The translations under genes and the position numbers were made by a program. This document shows positions 8,706-17,278 of a DNA stretch of 64,000 nt, in pieces (positions within the stretch are counted from its first letter, which is position 1; the number at the start of each line of letters is the position of its first letter). Source of the stretch: Candidatus Nanopelagicales bacterium (GTDB taxonomy: Bacteria; Actinomycetota; Actinomycetes; S36-B12; CAIYMF01); assembly GCA_017848795.1 (NCBI GenBank), contig JAFIHG010000043.1, positions 1 through 64,000 of the forward strand, given 5' to 3'. Below the pieces are notes generated by a model. The model was not told where the DNA came from and searched no databases. It saw only the letters and a program-made list of their open reading frames with translations.

Positions 8706-9775
8706 CCGGTGCCACGCGGCGGCACGACCCGCAGCTGCGCGGGTTCGCCAGCGACAACTACTCCGGCGTCCACCCCGAGGTGCTCGAGGCCCTGCAGGTC
8801 GCCAACGACGGCCACCAGGTGTCGTACGGCGAGGACGACTACACCGCGCACCTGCAGGTGCTGTTCCGCCGGCACTTCGGCGAGCACGCCGACGCGTACC
8901 CGGTGTTCAACGGCACCGGCGCCAACGTCGTCGCCCTCCAGTCGGTCACCGACCGCTGGGCGTCGGTGATCTGCACGACGACCGCGCACATCCACGTCGA
9001 CGAGTGCGGCGCACCGGAGAAGGTGGGTGGGCTCAAGCTGCTTCCGGTCCCGACGCCGGACGGCAAGCTCACCCCCGAGCTGATCGACCGGGAGGCACGC
9101 GGCTTCGACGACGAGCACCGGGCCCAGCCGCAGGTGGTGTCGCTGACGCAGACCACCGAGCTGGGCACCGCCTACACCCCCGACGAGGTGCGGGCGGTCT
9201 GCGAACACGCCCACCGGCTCGGGATGCGGGTGCACGTCGACGGGTCACGACTGTCGAACGCGGCGGTGACGCTCGGCGTGCCGTTCCGGGAGTTCACCAC
9301 CGACCTCGGCGTCGATGTGCTGTCCTTCGGCGGCACCAAGAACGGGCTGCTGCTCGGCGAGGTCGTCGTGGTGCTCTCGCCGGAGGCGGCACGTGGGTTG
9401 CCGTACGTGCGCAAGTCGATGATGCAGCTCGCCTCGAAGATGCGGTTCCTGTCCGTGCAGTTCGACGCGCTGCTCTCGGGTGACCTGTGGCGGCGCAACG
9501 CCGCGCACGCGAACGCGATGGCGACCCGGCTCGCGGACGGCGTACGCGGACTGCCCGGGTTGACGGTCACCCAGCAGGTGCAGGCCAACGCCGTGTTCGC
9601 CGTACTGCCGCGCGAAGTCACCGCCCGGCTGCAGGAGAAGTTCCGGTTCTACACCTGGGACGAGCACACCGGCGAGGTGCGCTGGATGTGCTCGTTCGAC
9701 ACCACCGAGGACGACGTCGACGCGTTCGTCGCCGCGATCCGCGCCGAGCTGCTTCCCGCCAGCGGTTCCGGATGA
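8702..9775 (+). CDS. Threonine aldolase / beta-eliminating lyase-family PLP enzyme
   Basis: A 357-residue fold-type I PLP enzyme. GTG 8702 overlaps the upstream stop. The N-terminus RGFASDNYSGVHPEVLEAL is the typical beginning of low-specificity L-threonine aldolases. VFNGTGANVVAL binds the phosphate, HVDGSRLSNAA carries the PLP-ring aspartate, and SFGGTKNG contains the Schiff-base lysine. Family members cleave beta-hydroxy amino acids to glycine plus an aldehyde; the exact substrate is open. The last residues Ser-Gly and the TGA stop lie inside the palindrome at 9766-9824. Confidence 0.88.
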   Translation: MTGATRRHDPQLRGFASDNYSGVHPEVLEALQVANDGHQVSYGEDDYTAHLQVLFRRHFGEHADAYPVFNGTGANVVALQSVTDRWASVICTTTAHIHVDECGAPEKVGGLKLLPVPTPDGKLTPELIDREARGFDDEHRAQPQVVSLTQTTELGTAYTPDEVRAVCEHAHRLGMRVHVDGSRLSNAAVTLGVPFREFTTDLGVDVLSFGGTKNGLLLGEVVVVLSPEAARGLPYVRKSMMQLASKMRFLSVQFDALLSGDLWRRNAAHANAMATRLADGVRGLPGLTVTQQVQANAVFAVLPREVTARLQEKFRFYTWDEHTGEVRWMCSFDTTEDDVDAFVAAIRAELLPASGSG

Positions 9776-9824
9776 ATGTGGCAGGACTCCGCTAAGAGTG
9801 GAGTCCTGCCACATTCATCCGGAA
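9766..9824. repeat. 59-nt perfect palindromic element, family A copy 1, containing the upstream stop codon
   Basis: Arms 9766-9790 and 9800-9824 are perfectly complementary over 25 bp with a short loop that can pair further. The core is GGATGAATGTGGCAGGACTC. The element differs from the copy at 48165-48223 by one base, and that change keeps pairing as G-U. The threonine-aldolase-like gene ends in it (TCC GGA TGA), and the ribosome-binding site of the next gene begins directly after it. There is no T-tract. Confidence 0.95.
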
Positions 9825-9836
9825 TGAGAGGTGACG

Positions 9837-11204
9837 ATGGGGTCGGTCGTGAGTCTGTGGCGCGACGGGCTCCCTGCGGCTGAGGTCGTGCCGCTGCCCG
9901 GGTCGACCGACGTCGATGTCGCGATCGTGGGCGGCGGGTTCACCGGGCTGTGGACCGCGTACTACCTGGCGGAGGCCGACCCCTCGCTGCGGATCGTGGT
10001 GCTGGAGAAGGAGTGCGCCGGGTTCGGCGCATCCGGACGCAACGGCGGCTGGTGCTCGGCGATCTTCCCCGCGACGCTGCGCCGGGTGGCGGCGAGCGCG
10101 GACCGCGACGCCGCCCGCCGGATGCAGCTCGCGATGAACGACACGGTCGTCGAGGTGGGCCGGCAGGCCGACGCCGAGGGCATCGACTGCGACTTCGCCC
10201 ACGGCGGCTACGTGTCCGCTGCCCGCAACCCCGCGCAGCTGCAGCGTGCGCGGGAGGAGGTCGGGCAATGGCGCGACTGGGGCTTCGGCGACGCGCAGCT
10301 CCGGTTCCTCACCGCCCGGGAGCTCGCCGAGCGGATCGCCGTGTCCGGTGGGCTCGGCGGCACGTACACACCGCACTGCGCCGCGCTGCACCCGTACCGG
10401 CTGGTGCGGGGCCTGGTCGATGCGGTACGCCGTCGCGGCGTCGCCGTGCACGAGGGCACGGCGGTCACCGGCATCGCCCCGGGCACCGTGCGCACCGTGC
10501 GCGGCACCGTGCGGGCGGAGGTGGTCGTACGCGCGACCGAGGGGTACACGCCGGCGCTGCCGGGCGCGCACCGCGACCTCGTCCCGATGTACTCGCTCAT
10601 GGTCGCCACCGAACCGCTCGACGCTGCGGCCTGGGCGCGCCTCGGGCTGCGGGAGCGGGAGACGTTCAGCGACAAGCGCCACCTGCGCATCTACGGCCAG
10701 CGCACCGCCGACGGCCGGATCGCCTTCGGTGGCCGCGGCGCGCCGTACCACTTCGGTTCGGCGGTCCGGCCGGGGTACGACAGGGACGCACGGGTGCACG
10801 CGATGCTGCGCCGCATCCTCGTGGACCTGCTTCCCGGGATCGGGCGGGTGCGGTTCAGCCACGCCTGGGGCGGGGCGCTCGGCATCCCGCGCGACTGGTA
10901 CCCGTCGATCGGCTTCGACGCCGGCACCGGGCTGGCGTATGCGGGCGGCTACGTCGGCGACGGGGTCGCCACCACCAACCTGGCCGGACGCACGCTGCGC
11001 GACCTGATCCTGCGCCGCGACGACTCGGACCTGGTCTCGCTGCCCTGGGTCGGTCGCCGCTCACCGCGCTGGGAGCCCGAGCCGCTGCGGTGGCTCGGCG
11101 TCAACGCCGCCACCGCACTGTTCGCGGTCGCCGACCGCACCGAGGCCCGCACCGGTCGCCCGTCGAAGGCCGCCGCCGGCTTCTGGCGCGCCCTCGGCCA
11201 CTGA
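9837..11204 (+). CDS. FAD-dependent oxidoreductase, DAO/PuuB-like
   Basis: A 455-residue flavoenzyme of the D-amino-acid-oxidase superfamily. ATG 9837 has GAGAGG five bases upstream; GTG 9831 is the alternative. The N-terminal dinucleotide motif is VAIVGGGFTGLWTAYYL, followed by FGASGRNGGWCSAIFP, where many relatives attach or contact FAD. The C-terminal part (AFGGRGAPYHFG, AYAGGYVGDGVATTNLAGR) closes the FAD site. Closest in style to gamma-glutamylputrescine oxidoreductase-like proteins, which oxidise amines or amino acids and release peroxide; substrate unproven. It lies immediately after palindrome A1. Confidence 0.85.
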   Translation: MGSVVSLWRDGLPAAEVVPLPGSTDVDVAIVGGGFTGLWTAYYLAEADPSLRIVVLEKECAGFGASGRNGGWCSAIFPATLRRVAASADRDAARRMQLAMNDTVVEVGRQADAEGIDCDFAHGGYVSAARNPAQLQRAREEVGQWRDWGFGDAQLRFLTARELAERIAVSGGLGGTYTPHCAALHPYRLVRGLVDAVRRRGVAVHEGTAVTGIAPGTVRTVRGTVRAEVVVRATEGYTPALPGAHRDLVPMYSLMVATEPLDAAAWARLGLRERETFSDKRHLRIYGQRTADGRIAFGGRGAPYHFGSAVRPGYDRDARVHAMLRRILVDLLPGIGRVRFSHAWGGALGIPRDWYPSIGFDAGTGLAYAGGYVGDGVATTNLAGRTLRDLILRRDDSDLVSLPWVGRRSPRWEPEPLRWLGVNAATALFAVADRTEARTGRPSKAAAGFWRALGH

Positions 11205-11251
11205 CGCCGGCCGCTACCCGCCGCTCGGACCCGCGCCGGGTACGCCCGACG

Positions 11252-12262
11252 TCAGCGGACGGGCCGGTAGTCGGCTCGGCCGTGACGCACGACGACCTTC
11301 CAGTCGAGCTGGTGGCCGCCGGCGGAGCGGTGCAGGAGCAGGCCGCGCGCGGTCGGGCTCGTGGCGTACTGCGTGCCCCCGAACCGCTGCTGCAGCCACC
11401 GCACCACCGCCGCAGTGCTCCCCAGGTGCTCCTCGTTCGCGGCCTGCGCCATGCCCTGGGCGTCGTTGCGGGCCGCCGTCTCCCCCCGCACGACCGGACG
11501 TAGCGCATCGACGGTGCGGGGGGCGGTGACGGTGGGCCGGGTCCAGTCCCAGGTCTGCGTGCAGGTCAGCACCGAGGTGGGACCGAGGTCGAGGTCGGGG
11601 TCCTGCTCGTACACCCCGGAGGCGCGCCAGTACGTCGGGCGGCCCTGCGGGTCGACGCGGATCTCCACGCTCGGCCGGTAGTAGAAGTGGGTCGACCCGT
11701 GGCTGCCCACCTCGATCCGGTACGTCCCGGTGTAGGTCCTGGTGCCGTCGGCGCCGGTGCGCGCCGCGAGGGTGAGCCACTCGAACCAGGCCGGGTGGAT
11801 CGCTCCGCGGTTGCGGTGGGTGGCCAGGAAGTACCTGTGCTCGGCGCGGTGGGCGCTGATGGCACGGCTGGTCCATGGCACCGCGCGTACGCCGTGCACG
11901 CGCAGCGCCTGCCGGACCTCCCCGGGCGTGCGCCGGTACTCGGTACGCCCGATGTCGATGCTCGCGCTCGGCAGGGCGCCGCGGCCGACCGTGTAGCGCT
12001 GCGCGAACCGGCCGGTCGTGACGTCGAGTGCGATGTGCGTGCGGGTTCGTGGGCTCTCGGTCCCCGGCCAGGTGCAGCGCTCGTCGTAGGTTCCGCCCTC
12101 GCGGCCCCACGCATCGCGCATCCCGTTCCGCCAGGCCGCCTCCACCTGGGCGACGAGCGCGCGATCCGGCGTTGCCGGGGCGGCGGACACCGCGGGCGGG
12201 CCGGCGAAGGGGAGAGCGCCCAGCGCGAGGGCCGTCGCCGCGAGCAGGTTGCCGTACCGCAT
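11252..12262 (-). CDS. Hypothetical secreted protein
   Basis: A 336-residue protein whose ATG 12262 is preceded by GGAGG. Residues 1-28 form a signal peptide ending in a SAA-type cleavage site. The mature protein has two early cysteine-bearing segments (DERCTWPG and VLTCTQTW), which could form a disulfide, and repeated Tyr/Thr-rich strands (TYTGTYRIEV, THFYYRPSVEIRVD). The C-terminal 90 residues contain a helix with AAVVRWLQQRFGG and a final KVVVRHGRADYRPVR strand, reminiscent of the tail of the secreted protein at 1460-2602. I do not recognise a domain. It is divergent from the OpgC-like gene with 141 bp between starts. Confidence 0.75.
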   Translation of the reverse strand: MRYGNLLAATALALGALPFAGPPAVSAAPATPDRALVAQVEAAWRNGMRDAWGREGGTYDERCTWPGTESPRTRTHIALDVTTGRFAQRYTVGRGALPSASIDIGRTEYRRTPGEVRQALRVHGVRAVPWTSRAISAHRAEHRYFLATHRNRGAIHPAWFEWLTLAARTGADGTRTYTGTYRIEVGSHGSTHFYYRPSVEIRVDPQGRPTYWRASGVYEQDPDLDLGPTSVLTCTQTWDWTRPTVTAPRTVDALRPVVRGETAARNDAQGMAQAANEEHLGSTAAVVRWLQQRFGGTQYATSPTARGLLLHRSAGGHQLDWKVVVRHGRADYRPVR

Positions 12263-12403
12263 CGGCGCCTCCGACCGTCGTGGGGAAGTGCAGCGTAGCC
12301 CCGCCCCGGGCTCCCGCGCGCCGGCCGGCAGCGCCCTGGGCAGCCCCGGATCGTGCGAGAATCGGCCGGGTCCGAGGAGTCGAGCGGCTACGGAGGGGTG
12401 CAG

Positions 12404-13570
12404 GTGTCCGCCAGCCGCCGCGACCCGGCGCTCGACGTCATCCGCGGGCTGTGCATCGTCAGCATGGTCATCGGCCATCTCTCCGACGGTTCACTGCTCG
12501 ACGAGTACACCCACCGCGTCATCTGGGTCGACGGCGCGACCGGGTTCGTGCTGCTGGCCGGGCTGGTGCTCGGCATGGTGCAGCGGCGCCAGTCGCAGCT
12601 GCGCGGCGTGCAGCAGCTGGCCCGGCGCGCCCGGCTGGTCTGGGCGTCCCACGTCGCGCTCGTGCTGCTCGCGGTCCTCGTCGCGCCGTGGCGTCAGATG
12701 CAGCCCGCCGCCACCGCGAGCGCCGACGAGCTCGGCGGACCGCTCTCGACGCTGTGGCAGGCCGCGACGCTGCGGCTGAACCCGATCGAGGTCGACATCC
12801 TGTCGCTGTACGTCGTGCTGTTCGCCGTCGCGGCCCTGGCGGTCACGCTCGTCCGGCTGCGGCAGGTGTGGCTGGTCGCGGTGCTGTCGGTCTCCGTGTA
12901 CGTCGCCGGCATGTCGAACCCGTCCTGGGCCTCGCTCCCGCGGACCGCCGATGGGCCGTTCGGCTCCCACTTCAACATCGCGAGCTGGCAGCTGATGTTC
13001 GTGGCCGCGTTGCTGCTCGGCTGGTACTGGCACACCGACAGCACGCAGCGGCTGCTCGCCGACCGCCGCCTGTTCCACGGGGCGCTCGCCGTCACGCTCG
13101 CCGGGGTCGTCCTCTACCAGGCCGTGAACCAGTTCGGACTGATCTCCGGCGCTCCGGCCGCCGCGCTGCGCTCCTTCTTCGGCAAGTCGACGCTCGGCAT
13201 CGGGCAGATCCTGCTCGGCTTCGCCGTCCTGCTGGTCCTCTACCGCGTGCTGCGCAGCGCGCGTACGGCCACCGTCACCGCCCCGCTCGCCGCGCTCGCC
13301 GAACCGCTGGGGCGCCGCAGCCTCGCGGCGTACATCATCTTGAGCGGCTTCGACCTGCTGCTCGGTTCTTTCGCGCCGTACGAGCAGTCCGGCCTGGAGG
13401 GGATGCAGTGGGCGGTCGTCGTGATCGTCGTCGCCTGGTGGTGGGCGAGGTTGCGCGACCGCTACCCGGTGCGGCTGCCCGCCGTCCGGCTCTCGCCCCG
13501 CCGCGCACCCGTACCGGCCCCCGACGGGATCGCCGCGCAGGCTGGCGGGCAGGTCGCCGCCCATCGCTGA
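12404..13570 (+). CDS. OpgC-domain integral membrane protein (acyltransferase-like)
   Basis: A 388-residue polytopic protein with about ten hydrophobic helices. GTG 12404 is preceded by GGAGG at the right spacing. The N-terminus SASRRDPALDVIRGLCIVSMVIGHLSD matches OpgC: the DxxRG motif and an H in the first helix are shared with acyltransferase-3 proteins. FVLLAGLVLGM and an EVDILSLYVVLFA segment follow, both usual in OpgC proteins. OpgC in proteobacteria succinylates periplasmic glucans; in actinobacteria the acceptor is unknown, perhaps a cell-envelope polysaccharide. The cytoplasmic tail is short and Arg/Pro-rich. Confidence 0.83.
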   Translation: MSASRRDPALDVIRGLCIVSMVIGHLSDGSLLDEYTHRVIWVDGATGFVLLAGLVLGMVQRRQSQLRGVQQLARRARLVWASHVALVLLAVLVAPWRQMQPAATASADELGGPLSTLWQAATLRLNPIEVDILSLYVVLFAVAALAVTLVRLRQVWLVAVLSVSVYVAGMSNPSWASLPRTADGPFGSHFNIASWQLMFVAALLLGWYWHTDSTQRLLADRRLFHGALAVTLAGVVLYQAVNQFGLISGAPAAALRSFFGKSTLGIGQILLGFAVLLVLYRVLRSARTATVTAPLAALAEPLGRRSLAAYIILSGFDLLLGSFAPYEQSGLEGMQWAVVVIVVAWWWARLRDRYPVRLPAVRLSPRRAPVPAPDGIAAQAGGQVAAHR

Positions 13571-13658
13571 CGACCGGGAGCCCGGTGGCGCGCGGGAGTT
13601 GCGCGGCGCGCCCTGGCTGACAGGGTGGAGCGAGGGGGTGCAACCAGGAGGTACGCCC

Positions 13659-14858
13659 GTGAAGCCCGCCCGCCCGCTCGCGCTGGGTCCGCTGCTCGCG
13701 CTGGCGCTGCTCGCCGGCGGCTGCGGGGCAGGACCGGCGCCCGCCCCGTCGACCAGCGGGCCCACCAGCGGCCCGGCCGGCGAGCCGTCCGCCGGCCCGT
13801 CGCGGACCGGGAGCGGCCCGACCGCGAACGGTTCCGCGCCCTCGACAGCTCCGGGACGCGGGTCGCTCGCGGTGCCCCGCGTCGCAAAGAGGCTCGCGGC
13901 GAACCTCGACGTGCCGTGGGGCATCACCTTCCTGCCGAACGGCAACGCGCTCGTCGGGTCGCGGGACACGGCAACGGTGCACCGGGTGCGGCGCGACGGC
14001 GGCAAGAAGAAGGTCGGCAAGGTCCGCGGTGTCGTCTCGAACGGCCGGCAGGGCGGCGAGGGGGGCCTGCTGGGGCTGGCCGTGTCGCCGAAGTTCCGCA
14101 CCGACCACCGCGTCTACGCCTACTTCAGCACCTCCTCGGACAACCGGATCGGCTGGATGGCCTACCGCCACGGCAAGTTGAAGAAGAAGGTGCACGTCGT
14201 GCTGCGCGGCATCCCGCACGGGCTGCACCACAACGGCGGCGGCCTGGTCTTCGGCCCGGACGGCAAGCTGTACGCCTCGACCGGTGACAGCGGCAACGGC
14301 GCTCTGGCCCAGAACCGCTCCTCGCTCGGCGGCAAGATCCTGCGCATGACGCGCGGCGGGAAGGTCCCCGCCAAGGGCAACCCGTTCCGCGGCTCGCTGG
14401 TCTACAGCTACGGGCACCGCAACGTGGAAGGCCTGGCGTTCGACGGCGTGGGCCGGCTCTGGGCGACCGAGTTCGGCGACAAGGCGTACGACGAGCTCAA
14501 CCTGATCAAGCCGGGACGCAACTACGGCTGGCCTGCCGTGCAGGGCCGCTCGAGCAACAAGAAGTACACGGACCCGAAGGTGACCTGGCGTACGCACAAC
14601 GCGGGTCCGGCCGGGATCGCGATCGTCGGCAACCGGGCCTGGATCGGCGCCCTGACCGGCAAGCGGCTCTGGCGGGTGCGGCTCGACGGCACGCACGCGA
14701 AGGCGAAGAAGGCGTTCTTCGTCGGGACGTACGGCCGTATCCGCGCGGTCGCGGCTCCTCCCGGCGCGCGCACGATCTGGATCTCGACGAGCAACACCGA
14801 CGGCCGGGCGACGCCACGCCGGCACGATGACCGCGTGCTGCAGGTGTCGGTCGGCTGA
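13659..14858 (+). CDS. PQQ-type sugar dehydrogenase-like lipoprotein (glucose/sorbosone dehydrogenase family)
   Basis: A 399-residue protein. GTG 13659 follows AGGAGG. The signal peptide ends in LLAGGC, a lipobox, so the mature protein should be lipid-anchored outside the membrane; a Ser/Pro/Gly-rich linker of about 50 residues follows. The rest is a six-bladed propeller: LDVPWGITFLPNG, GGEGGLLGLAVSPKF, HHNGGGLVFGPDGKLYASTGD, YGHRNVEGLAFD and LNLIKPGRNYGWP, all signatures of soluble aldose dehydrogenases. The family oxidises aldoses with pyrroloquinoline quinone; cofactor and substrate here are inferred. The protein is unusually Lys/Arg-rich for its surroundings. Confidence 0.9.
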   Translation: MKPARPLALGPLLALALLAGGCGAGPAPAPSTSGPTSGPAGEPSAGPSRTGSGPTANGSAPSTAPGRGSLAVPRVAKRLAANLDVPWGITFLPNGNALVGSRDTATVHRVRRDGGKKKVGKVRGVVSNGRQGGEGGLLGLAVSPKFRTDHRVYAYFSTSSDNRIGWMAYRHGKLKKKVHVVLRGIPHGLHHNGGGLVFGPDGKLYASTGDSGNGALAQNRSSLGGKILRMTRGGKVPAKGNPFRGSLVYSYGHRNVEGLAFDGVGRLWATEFGDKAYDELNLIKPGRNYGWPAVQGRSSNKKYTDPKVTWRTHNAGPAGIAIVGNRAWIGALTGKRLWRVRLDGTHAKAKKAFFVGTYGRIRAVAAPPGARTIWISTSNTDGRATPRRHDDRVLQVSVG

Positions 14859-14861
14859 CCT

Positions 14862-14888
14862 GCCCGCGCCCGGGCTTCGCCCGCGGGC
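14862..14888 (+). terminator. GC-rich hairpin after the sugar dehydrogenase gene
   Basis: GCCCGCG and CGCGGGC arms enclose a loop containing a TTCG turn. It begins a few bases after the stop and could end the transcript, although no T-run follows and the next gene starts 14 bases later on the same strand. Confidence 0.4.
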
Positions 14889-14901
14889 GAGGATGGCGGG
14901 T

Positions 14902-15543
14902 ATGGAACTGACCCATTACGGCCACGCCTGCGTACTCGTCGAGACCGCGAAGTGCCGGCTGCTGTTCGACCCGGGCACCTTCGCCGACGGGTTCGAGGCG
15001 GCTCGCGACCTCGACGCGATCATCATCACCCACCAGCACGCGGACCACCTCGACGTCGAGCGGTTGCCGGCGCTGCTCGCCGCCAACCCCGATGCGGCGC
15101 TCGTGGCGGACGAGGGATCGCGCGCGGCGCTCGACACCATCGGGCAGGCGACCCGGGCGCGGATCGTCGGGCCGGGAGAGCGGCTCACGTTCGCAGGGGA
15201 GGCGGTGGACGTCGTCGGCGGCATCCACGCGACGGTCCATCCCGACATCCCGGAGATCACCAACAACGCGTTCGTCGTCGCCGACGGCGCCTTCTACCAC
15301 CCCGGGGACTCGTTCCACGTACCGGACGCCACGATCGACGTCATGGGTGCACCGGCGTCCGGGCCCTGGCTGAAGGTGAGCGAGGCGGTCGACTTCGTGC
15401 GGGCCGTCGAGCCGCGGGTCGCGGTGCCGATCCACGAGCTCGCGCTGGCCCGGCCGGCGATGCACTACGGGATCATGACCGAGCTGGCCCCGGCCGCCAC
15501 CACCGTGACGATCCTGCCCCGGGCGGAGGCCGCGCGCGTCTGA
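14902..15543 (+). CDS. MBL-fold metal-dependent hydrolase (UlaG/YtkL-like)
   Basis: A 213-residue metallo-beta-lactamase-fold protein. THYGHACVLVET opens the fold, and ITHQHADHLD supplies the HxHxDH zinc ligands. IHATVHPDIPE, FYHPGDSF (the bridging aspartate region) and PIHELALARP provide the remaining metal residues. Relatives include UlaG lactonase and uncharacterised YtkL proteins, so a lactone or phosphoester substrate is possible but unproven. The start may be ATG 14893 instead; 14902 is preferred because homology begins there. Convergent with the MFS gene, with only four bases between stops. Confidence 0.85.
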   Translation: MELTHYGHACVLVETAKCRLLFDPGTFADGFEAARDLDAIIITHQHADHLDVERLPALLAANPDAALVADEGSRAALDTIGQATRARIVGPGERLTFAGEAVDVVGGIHATVHPDIPEITNNAFVVADGAFYHPGDSFHVPDATIDVMGAPASGPWLKVSEAVDFVRAVEPRVAVPIHELALARPAMHYGIMTELAPAATTVTILPRAEAARV

Positions 15544-15547
15544 GCGC

Positions 15548-16789
15548 TCAGCGCTGCGGCGCCCGGGCCGCGTCCGGTGCGCTGTCGCTGGCGACCGGCT
15601 GCGTCTCGGGCGCGGGAGCCTCCGCGGCGCGCAGGTGACGGCGGCCGATCGTGATCACCACGAGCGCGATCGCGACCCCCGCGGCGCCCATGACGTACGG
15701 GATGCGGTCGCCGTACTGGTCGGAGAGGTGGCCGGCAAGCCAGGGCGCGATGGCGCCGCCGATGAAGCGCAGGAAGCTGTAGCCGGCGGAGGCGACGCCG
15801 CGTTCGACCGGCGCGACCTTCATCACCGCCTCGGTCACCAGGGTGTTGTTGACCCCGAGCAGCATCCCCGAGACCACGACCATGACGACGAGTACCGGCG
15901 GGGACTCGGTGAACACCGCCATGATCACCAGGACGAGGGTGAACAGCGTCAGTACGACGCGGATCATCCGTACGACGCCGAAACGGCGCTGCAGCACGGG
16001 AGCGGCGAACACCGAGGTGAGCGCGAGGGCCAGGCCCCAGCCGAAGAAGACGACCCCCAGCTGGATCGCGCCCATGTGCAGCGGGAACGGGGTGAAGGCG
16101 AGCAGCGTGAAGAACCCGAAGTTGTAGAACAGCGCCGTCAGACCCATCACGAGCAGCCCGCGGTGCCGTAGCGCCCGCAGCGGCTCGGCGAGGCTGCTGC
16201 GCCGGGCCGGGCGCGCCGTGGAGGGCAGCAGCACCAGGGTCGCGACGAAGCCCACCGCCATGAGCGTCGCGGTACCGAAGAACGGCGCGCGCCAGGACAC
16301 CTCGCCGAGCAACCCGCCGAGCAGCGGGCCGCTCGCGATGCCGATGCCGAGCGCCGCCTCGTACAAGATGATCGCCGACGCCACCCCGCCGCTGGCCGCG
16401 CCGACGATCGTGGCGAGCGCCGTCGCGATGAACAGCGCGTTGCCAAGGCCCCAGCCGGCGCGGAAGCCGACGATCTCGCCGATGGAGCCGGCGGCACCGG
16501 CGAGCGCGCTGAAGGTGACGACCAGTGCCAGGCCGAGCAGCAGCGTGCGTTTGGCGCCGAGGCGGCTCGCGGTCCAGCCGGTGATCAGCATGGCCGCGCC
16601 GGTGACGAGCATGTAGCTGGTGAACAGCAGCTCGACCTGGGCCTTGCTGGCGTCCATGCTCGCGCCGATCGCCGGCAGGATCGGGTCCACCAGGCCGATG
16701 CCCATGAACGCGATCACGGCGGCGAAGGCGACCGCCCAGACCGACCGCGGCTGGGAGAGCAGCCGGTTGCGCCCGATCGCGGCGCTCAC
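15548..16789 (-). CDS. MFS transporter (drug-efflux type)
   Basis: A 413-residue protein with twelve predicted helices. Helix 1 is followed by VDPILPAIGASM, typical of 12-TM drug/H+ antiporters. The cytoplasmic loop 2-3 motif is GWTASRLGAKRTLLLG, a form of the MFS signature, and RAGWGLGNALF fits motif B in helix 4. The C-terminal 25 residues are polar and disordered. The ATG overlaps the TGA of the upstream MarR regulator, so the two are one operon; this pairing suggests efflux of a compound that also relieves MarR repression. Confidence 0.9.
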   Translation of the reverse strand: MSAAIGRNRLLSQPRSVWAVAFAAVIAFMGIGLVDPILPAIGASMDASKAQVELLFTSYMLVTGAAMLITGWTASRLGAKRTLLLGLALVVTFSALAGAAGSIGEIVGFRAGWGLGNALFIATALATIVGAASGGVASAIILYEAALGIGIASGPLLGGLLGEVSWRAPFFGTATLMAVGFVATLVLLPSTARPARRSSLAEPLRALRHRGLLVMGLTALFYNFGFFTLLAFTPFPLHMGAIQLGVVFFGWGLALALTSVFAAPVLQRRFGVVRMIRVVLTLFTLVLVIMAVFTESPPVLVVMVVVSGMLLGVNNTLVTEAVMKVAPVERGVASAGYSFLRFIGGAIAPWLAGHLSDQYGDRIPYVMGAAGVAIALVVITIGRRHLRAAEAPAPETQPVASDSAPDAARAPQR

Positions 16790-17271
16790 GGGCGTCCTCC
16801 GACCGCGGAAGCGGCGCGCCGGCCCGTGGCGGCCGGTTCGGGCAGGGCTGCCGGTTCGAGCAGGTCGGCCAGTCGCTGCAGGGCGGGCAGCGCGCGCTCG
16901 ACGGCGTCGCGCTCCGGTGCGGTCAGCTGCGCGAGGGCGGCGCCGAGGAAGTCGGCGCGCGATGCCCGGAGCGCGGTCAGCAGGTCGACGCCGGCCGGAG
17001 CGAGCTCGACGACGGTCGCGCGGCCGTCGCCGGCGTCGGGACTGCGCCGTACCGACCCCTGCCCGGCCAGACGCTGCACCAGCGCCGACATCGTCGGTTG
17101 GGAGACCTGCAGCGCGCGGGCGAGCTCCGTCACACGGGCCGGGCCCTTGTCGTGCAGCCGGCTCAGCACGCGCGCCTGCGACAGCGAGGCTCCCTGCTCC
17201 ACCAGCCGGTCACGCAGCCGTACGAACAGCCGCGTGACGAGCTCGTTCAGCTCTTCGGCGTACGACGTCAC
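16786..17271 (-). CDS. MarR-family transcriptional regulator
   Basis: A 161-residue winged-helix protein. The core ASLSQARVLSRLHDKGPARVTELARALQVSQPTMSALVQRLAGQGSVRRSPDAGDGRATVVELAPAG is split here only for reading: SQARVLSRLHD is helix 2, VSQPTMSALVQRLAGQG the recognition helix, and DAGDGRATVVEL the wing. It is the first gene of a two-gene operon with an MFS pump. GTG 17271 lies seven bases after TATAGT, so the message is probably leaderless. The -10 box overlaps an inverted repeat, which would allow autorepression released by a ligand. Confidence 0.92.
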   Translation of the reverse strand: MTSYAEELNELVTRLFVRLRDRLVEQGASLSQARVLSRLHDKGPARVTELARALQVSQPTMSALVQRLAGQGSVRRSPDAGDGRATVVELAPAGVDLLTALRASRADFLGAALAQLTAPERDAVERALPALQRLADLLEPAALPEPAATGRRAASAVGGRP

Positions 17272-17278
17272 TCCGCCA

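Noticed and set aside
9766-9824. Intrinsic (rho-independent) terminator call for the 59-nt palindrome
   Set aside because: No T-run on either side and a nearly identical copy elsewhere; a repeat element explains it better, although it may still affect transcription.
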